From Jaltomata sinuosa (lineage: Eukaryota; Streptophyta; Magnoliopsida; Solanales; Solanaceae): a DNA stretch of 64,000 bases. Location of the stretch: contig QJPP01003138.1 in assembly GCA_003996215.1 (NCBI GenBank), positions 1-64,000 of the forward strand, in the 5' to 3' direction. The notes beneath the pieces are model-generated. The model saw only the letters and a list, made by a program, of their open reading frames with translations, was not told the origin of the DNA and made no database searches. Of the stretch, positions 59,046 through 64,000 are shown piece by piece (position 1 is the first letter of the stretch; the number at the start of each line of letters is the position of its first letter). A program made the position numbers and the translations under genes.

Positions 59046-61091
59046 AGAGAAGAAGATGAGGCAAAGAAGGAATTGATAGATGTGCGTCAACAAGTTCAAT
59101 ACCTTCTTGATCGAGAAAATGTCCTTGCTTTTCTCTTTATTTTTCGAGATTGGGTTGGTGTTCAGTCTACTTCTAAATAAGTACTCTGCCTTGTTTAGTC
59201 TCTTTCTTCATGCAAGTCTACTAGTTGATCGAGACCATAAAATTCTTGTTGTGTTCTTAATCAGCGAAAGAAGGAAAGAGGTCTCACCCGGCGGACCAGT
59301 AAACACTTTACCTATGCGACAGTCAAGAAGTGGAAGTTGAATCAGTTGCAGGCTATAATGTAGAATATGCACGGGATGCGATCCTTAATAGTTCACTATT
59401 GGCGGAAGCCAATGTCCCGGGGTCTCGGGGACTCATTCTGACTGAAACAAAGGGCGGGTCTTTACCAACTTCCAAATATTCTATTTTAGGGAAAAGGTGA
59501 GTGCCTAGCGCGAAAGGTTGCTTTACTAAGTAAGATAAGGCAAGAAGCAAGGGCGCAATAGCTGCACGAAGTTGCTTCTTAGCGCATCCCTTTTCTTGCT
59601 CGTTAGCGCTTGACTAATAAGATAGAAAGAGCCTTTCTTGCTTGTTTAGTAAAGTCTCGCTTTTTGATAGGAGTAGGTGCTTGCTAGGTTTTCATTCTTC
59701 ATTCAAAACTAACAAGTGTCGGGTCGAGGATTTCTGCCTTGTTCTCAAAAAGGGAGTTGGGTAAAGCAAACTCTCTCCTTGGAGGAGCACGGGCTTAGTC
59801 AAGTAGAACCGGGTTGCGCTGCTAGATGTCCCGATCGAAAACAAATCAGTGGGGCCATGCCGGTACGACTGAATATGCATTAGAAAGGTCAATCCCTCCC
59901 CTACGACACCAAAAAAACCGAGCAGAACTTCTAAACTGCCCACTTTCATAGAACAATATCGTGGCAACGTAGACCTAAGTGGTCATATTGGATCCTTGGG
60001 AACCATCACAAGTACGGCCGGCCTATATATATTTGAACGAAAATGTCGTGTCGTCCAGCGGAGCCTAGAAGAAGGTGACTCGCGCAGACAACTGACTCCT
60101 ATTCAATAGAAAAGAATAGCCAAACCAACCCAGCTGGCTGGTCAATCTCAGAGATCTTATCGGCCGATAAATCGGAGACGGACGACCATGGTCTCGGCCT
60201 TACCAGCACCGGAGGTGTACTAATCAATGAACCCACGAAACCAACTTTTTTTATGACAAAATAAACCAAGCCTAAGTGGTCAAGACATCTTGTTGATATT
60301 GATTGATTTGGAGGAACTTTCGCTGACTGAATCCATCTATAAACCTAGACCGCGGTAACCTTCGTAACCAAAGTGTCACGACAACATCCAAAGGTGACCT
60401 TTGGGTTCTTAAGTAGGGGGGAAAGGAGGAGCACGTAGGAATGCCGACCACTACATAAGCCACTAGTGGCTGATAGAAAGTGAACAACACCTTGTATAGG
60501 TTGGGCGGAGCTTAAAGAAGCAAGCCCCTATCAGAGAAAGCCATTGCGCGCTAGCCTAGATAGCTAACATTTTTCAACTAGCTGTTATGTTAGTTGTAGC
60601 GCGCCTTCCCTCCTTAATGAAGAGTCTCTTTCGAGCGAGATCCTTTACCACGCCCCTTTGAGCCAAATCTTATAAAAAAAGTGAAGACTACAATTGAAGT
60701 AGTTGATCCAAAACAGTAATGACCTTCAGTAGTGCTTCTTCCCCGCTGGATCACACACTTGGAGACAGGGACAGGGGCATGCCTGACTCTTTGGGATATT
60801 TAACATAACTAATAATTCTATATTGGAAAAGTCGAGAAAGAGTTCCTCACTTTACTTCAAGCTGGGGAAGGCTAGTTTAAGAACTAGAAAGATTTCACTT
60901 CTGTTAGGGCCGGCAGGCGGGTCTAGAATAGATTCCCCAACGGGTCCTGACTTTTCAATAACAGAGGCGAAAACTTACTCTTTGAAGTCAAAGTCAAAGT
61001 CGGGTAGACTAAGATGGAGTTTATTTTACAGTTGTTCCACGGATATGGGTATAGAGTGAATTCAAGGACAAAGTCGTCGGTATATTGTGAT
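59046..61091. other. Spacer, no gene recognised
   Basis: About 2 kb. Frames at 59080-59340 (plus, hydrophobic start) and 59692-59967 (minus) are unassigned. No RNA gene was seen. Confidence 0.45.
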
Positions 61092-63569
61092 TGCTCAACT
61101 TGTCTATTGAATCAGCTCTTTTCCAGGAGTAGGCAAAAAGAAAAGCTTATGTTAAGCATATCGCTTTTTTAGAATGATTTGATCCATCAATGGCAGCTAT
61201 ATGAGATAGCCTCAGTTCGTACCTTCGGAACAACCAGAACAGGAACAGTGGACCTAAGCAAAGGAAAAGATCAACCGTAAAGAAGAAGGGCATTACAAAA
61301 GGAAATTCCCAAACAAGATAGGATCACTTCTAGCGGGACTGAACTCTACAGACTTGATGGACGGGCTTTCCTTTCAAAAGGAAACAAAGAAAAACAAAGA
61401 GATATGTGGCAAATAATAAAATGATAGAGGTGTGGAGTTTAACTAAGATAAAACAGAATCAAAAGGGCTAGAAGCTCTGGCCGGTAATGAAACTAAAGCT
61501 TCACACGGGTCTTACTTCTTTTTTTCCAACTTGAAAAGCGAATAAAGCATGATTGCGAACTGCAGATAAACTCGTTAGTGGGGAATAACAATGACTAGCA
61601 GTACGATGAAATCTGATAAAAAGGCAGAGTAGGTAGTCTTCAAAAACTAGGGTTGCTTTCTCTGTTGGTTTAATTTGCCACTAGGTGGAATCAGACCATC
61701 GGCTCTCAATTGCTGCTTGATTACCTATGTCGGTTCCGTTAAGCTTTCAGTTCTACACAAAGCACAGGTGGGCGCCGCTCTTTTGAAAGCTTAGTAGCTG
61801 CGAGACCTGTCAAGTTCCCACTTGATCCTGCAGGTCTGTAGTCTATACTTCTTGCTTTGATGGCAATCGTTGGTCGCTTGCTTGATTGGAAGTACTGATG
61901 CAATTATACCTTTCATGTTCTCGCTACTACTTACTATTACTACGTAAATAGTTTCTTTTAGCATTCGTCCTTCAAAGAGCTTTATTCGCTCCTTACTTAG
62001 CTTAGGAGTGGGGGAAACTGAACATCAATCAAATAAGTAGGTTTATTTCAGAGGAAGCTCTGTCTTATTGAATTTATCCTTGAATTCAATCTAAATCCTG
62101 AACTGCCAACCTTTCCTCTTTCTTTGAGATAAGTGTAAAACCTATCTAATTCATCTTAGGTCCATGTTAATACAAATTAGAGAAACGAAGGATGATTAAG
62201 AAGTGGAATAAGCAAGCAAAGAACCCAACCAAGAAAATGGAAACTCCTTGACCCGGGCACAACAAGCAGTTTCCGTGACAAAAAAAGCGGCATCGTTGAC
62301 TCCAAAAAAGTAAGCGAAGGGCCATCGGCAAGCATCACCGGCATCGATAGCGGTAGTACGATTCTATCCGTTCAAGTCTTGGTCTACCGGTGGGTCATCC
62401 TATGAGTAACTCTCGCAAAGGAATGAGGTAGGGCACGGGAAAGGTAAAGAGAATGGGCCGTCGTTGGTGCATAACAGAGCTTTCCTACCGACGATCTTTC
62501 TCGGTGCATAAACGAGGCTTAGCCTTCGAAGTACCGCATAAGCAAGAAAGCCAATAGACCTTGAATAGCCTGTAAGAAAGGACTTATGAAGAGGATTTAG
62601 TTATAGTATCAAATACACATATAAATCTTGTACGCAAGTTGGCACAATGCTTTCGCTTTAAATAAATTTCGCTCATTTGGTCTGCACGGTCAAATCGGCT
62701 CTCCTGCATGTGTATCCCATGCCCGGTGCCGTTGATCTGTCTGATGGGAGAGATCCACCAATTCCTTTATTTCAATGTGTTGTATCCTCTACAGAGGTGG
62801 AGTAACCTCTATTCAATATATGATTTCCTGCCCGGAGGGATATGGATACATTGAATTTGCCAATTTTCTTTTCTTTGATTCTTGACACATGTCATTCTGG
62901 ATTTGAAGAAAATAGAAATGAAAGTCTAATTCCACTAGAGAAAGTTGAATATGAATTAAACCAAAGAGGAGTTTTAACTCAAAAAGTAGTGGCAGGAAAG
63001 GAAGCAGCACACCAGGACGAACTCCTTCTTTTAAATATTAACTCAAGGCCTCCTTTCCTTACTCGTCGGTTTGAGTGCTTTATCGAAGGATTGATATAGA
63101 GAAAAAATGCCTATATTTCTTATCAAAGCCCACCTACCTTGGGATAAGTGGTTACCGGAAGTTTGAAGCTGACTTTAATGAGCAACACTTCCTCGTAGGG
63201 TCACCAAAGCAGGCTCATTTAGCCTCTTCGATTGTTAGAGCTCACTTCACACCAACAGAATCGTAAGCTTTCTTCTCCGCCTCAGCTTGAGAGCTCCTTT
63301 CTACATCAAGATCTGGCCCTCGATCGACTCCGATTATGGTGCGATTCCTGGCATATGTACACCACAGTAGCTAAGGCAACCCCGTTCCAGCTCGCATTGT
63401 ATTTGAAGTTGAGGATTTCACTTCTGATGTAGTCAGTGAGAAGCTAAGTTTCGTTTTTAGCTTTAGCAAGCCTGTGACTGCCTGAACATACTAGTCTACG
63501 CTCAGCCAACATTCCGAACTTGTCTCGATACTAACAGTTCAGTGGATGGGATAGCAGAGAGAGAAAGGA
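61092..63569 (+). repeat. Repeat G, copy 2
   Basis: Direct copy of 37054-39565. The right boundary falls exactly one base before the outer stem of the structured element at 63570. Confidence 0.93.
63245..63420 (+). mobile_element. Possible Ty3/gypsy integrase fragment (repeat G copy 2)
   Basis: The frame reads LWCDSWHMYTTVAKATPFQL, resembling the LWAYRTT...TPFQLVYG block after the integrase core, and a second frame gives FEVEDFTSDV, comparable to the following strand. Key residues are degraded. The call is motif-based and tentative. Confidence 0.4.
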
Positions 63570-63678
63570 GTTTCACTAAAAGATACGTAGGTTTGAGTGA
63601 CACGTATCTCAAATATGAGTTGAACTATTCCATGTGTCTTTCTTTTCGTTACACTTATCAACTCATTTCAAGTGAAAC
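63570..63678. other. Predicted three-way-junction structure near trnI
   Basis: GTTTCACT (63570-63577) pairs perfectly with 63671-63678. Inside it, AGATACGT (63581-63588) pairs with 63602-63609 around a 13-base loop, and ATGAGTTGA (63615-63623) pairs with 63658-63666. The three stems of 8, 8 and 9 perfect base pairs form a compact cloverleaf-like fold between repeat G and trnI. It may act as a processing or stability element; no sequence match to a tRNA was seen. Confidence 0.5.
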
Positions 63679-63781
63679 TCATTCAGCTACATCGTGTATT
63701 GCCCGAAGGGCAGCGACAGCAGTGTGGTTTCGCTAGATTTAGATCTTTGGTACTTTGACTGAGCCAACGGAGGTAAAAAGG

Positions 63782-63855
63782 TAGGCTTAGTAGGGCTCGA
63801 ACCTACAATATCACCATTATGAGCGGTACGTTTCAACCAATTAAACTATAAGCCC
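63782..63855 (-). tRNA. trnI-CAU: trnI-CAU (native mitochondrial isoleucine tRNA)
   Basis: The minus strand gives a 74-base cloverleaf: acceptor GGGCTTA paired with TAAGCCT, D-arm AGTTTAATTGGTTGA, anticodon loop CTCATAA (CAU) and T-arm GTAGGTTCGAGCCCTAC. This is the native plant mitochondrial type whose C34 is modified to lysidine so that it reads AUA as Ile. The base after the anticodon loop is T where C is usual, making the closing pair of the anticodon stem G-U. CCA is not encoded. Confidence 0.9.
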
Positions 63856-64000
63856 CTACGCTCCTCAATCTCTTTCTTTATTCAATAAAGAGTTGGATGA
63901 AAAGAGCGCTCCTCAAAGCAACATTAAACAACTATACGATATACCGGAATCCCCTATTATAACTCTGTCAAGCCCTCGCTAAGAGGTAGAATTGGCTACA
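63856..64000. other. Spacer upstream of trnI to window end
   Basis: No gene seen in the last 145 bases. Confidence 0.5.

Noticed and set aside
63570..63678. Three-way junction considered as a degenerate tRNA
   Set aside because: Stem lengths and loops do not fit D-, anticodon- and T-arms, and no TTCRA motif is present.
1..64000. CRISPR array, bacterial operons or origin of replication
   Set aside because: No regularly spaced short repeats and no bacterial genes; the content is plant mitochondrial.

Overview
This window is flowering-plant mitochondrial DNA. The signs are group II introns with recognisable domain V hairpins, the rps19-rps3-rpl16-cox2 gene order, protein genes whose codons are in the unedited state (Ser and Pro where mature plant mitochondrial proteins have Leu or Phe, for example throughout mttB), a native trnI-CAU, a CATAAGAGA-type promoter, and very long spacers full of diverged repeats. 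Only rps19, mttB (slightly shortened at its C-terminus), a chimeric ORF, nad5 exon 5 and the tRNA look intact. rps3, both rpl16 copies, both cox2 copies and a nad5 internal fragment carry stops, frameshifts, truncations or a damaged intron. Paired repeats differ by several percent, largely by transitions and often at CpG. That pattern is unusual for repeats inside a mitochondrion and is what methylated nuclear DNA would show, so the window may be a nuclear copy of mitochondrial DNA (NUMT) rather than the working organelle genome. The sequence alone does not settle this.

Layout. 1-770: repeat A. 1.9-2.7 kb: a Ty1/copia reverse-transcriptase relic next to a mitovirus RdRp relic. 6.4-8.7 kb (minus strand): the most interesting unit, made of an rrn18 promoter and 5' end, a cox2 leader segment, a chimeric ORF that starts with the first 20 residues of atp8, then mttB and a double hairpin. 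13.4-16.1 kb: repeats D and E, with a Ty3/gypsy RNase H relic at the distal edge of E. 16.7-17.0 kb: nad5 exon 5 with only the 3' end of its intron. 18.6-21.6 kb: repeats A, B and F (broken rpl16, cox2 exon 1 and half of its intron). 27.6-28.2 kb: a relic of a mitochondrial linear-plasmid B-family DNA polymerase. 33.2-33.7 kb: a Ty3/gypsy pol relic. 37.1-39.6 kb: repeat G. 41.1-47.0 kb (minus strand): rps19, rps3, rpl16 and cox2 in the ancestral order, mostly decayed. 54.1-56.8 kb: second copies of D and E. 57.3 kb: an internal nad5 fragment. 61.1-63.6 kb: second copy of G, followed by a predicted three-way-junction structure and trnI-CAU.

How the parts work together. In a working mitochondrion rps19, rps3 and rpl16 would supply ribosomal proteins, cox2 and nad5 would supply complex IV and complex I subunits, and mttB a TatC-like membrane translocase. 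The 8.7-6.4 kb unit has the architecture of known cytoplasmic-male-sterility loci: a chimeric membrane ORF assembled from pieces of rrn18, cox2 and atp8 under a captured rRNA promoter, apparently co-transcribed with mttB. About two thirds of the window is spacer in which I recognise no gene.
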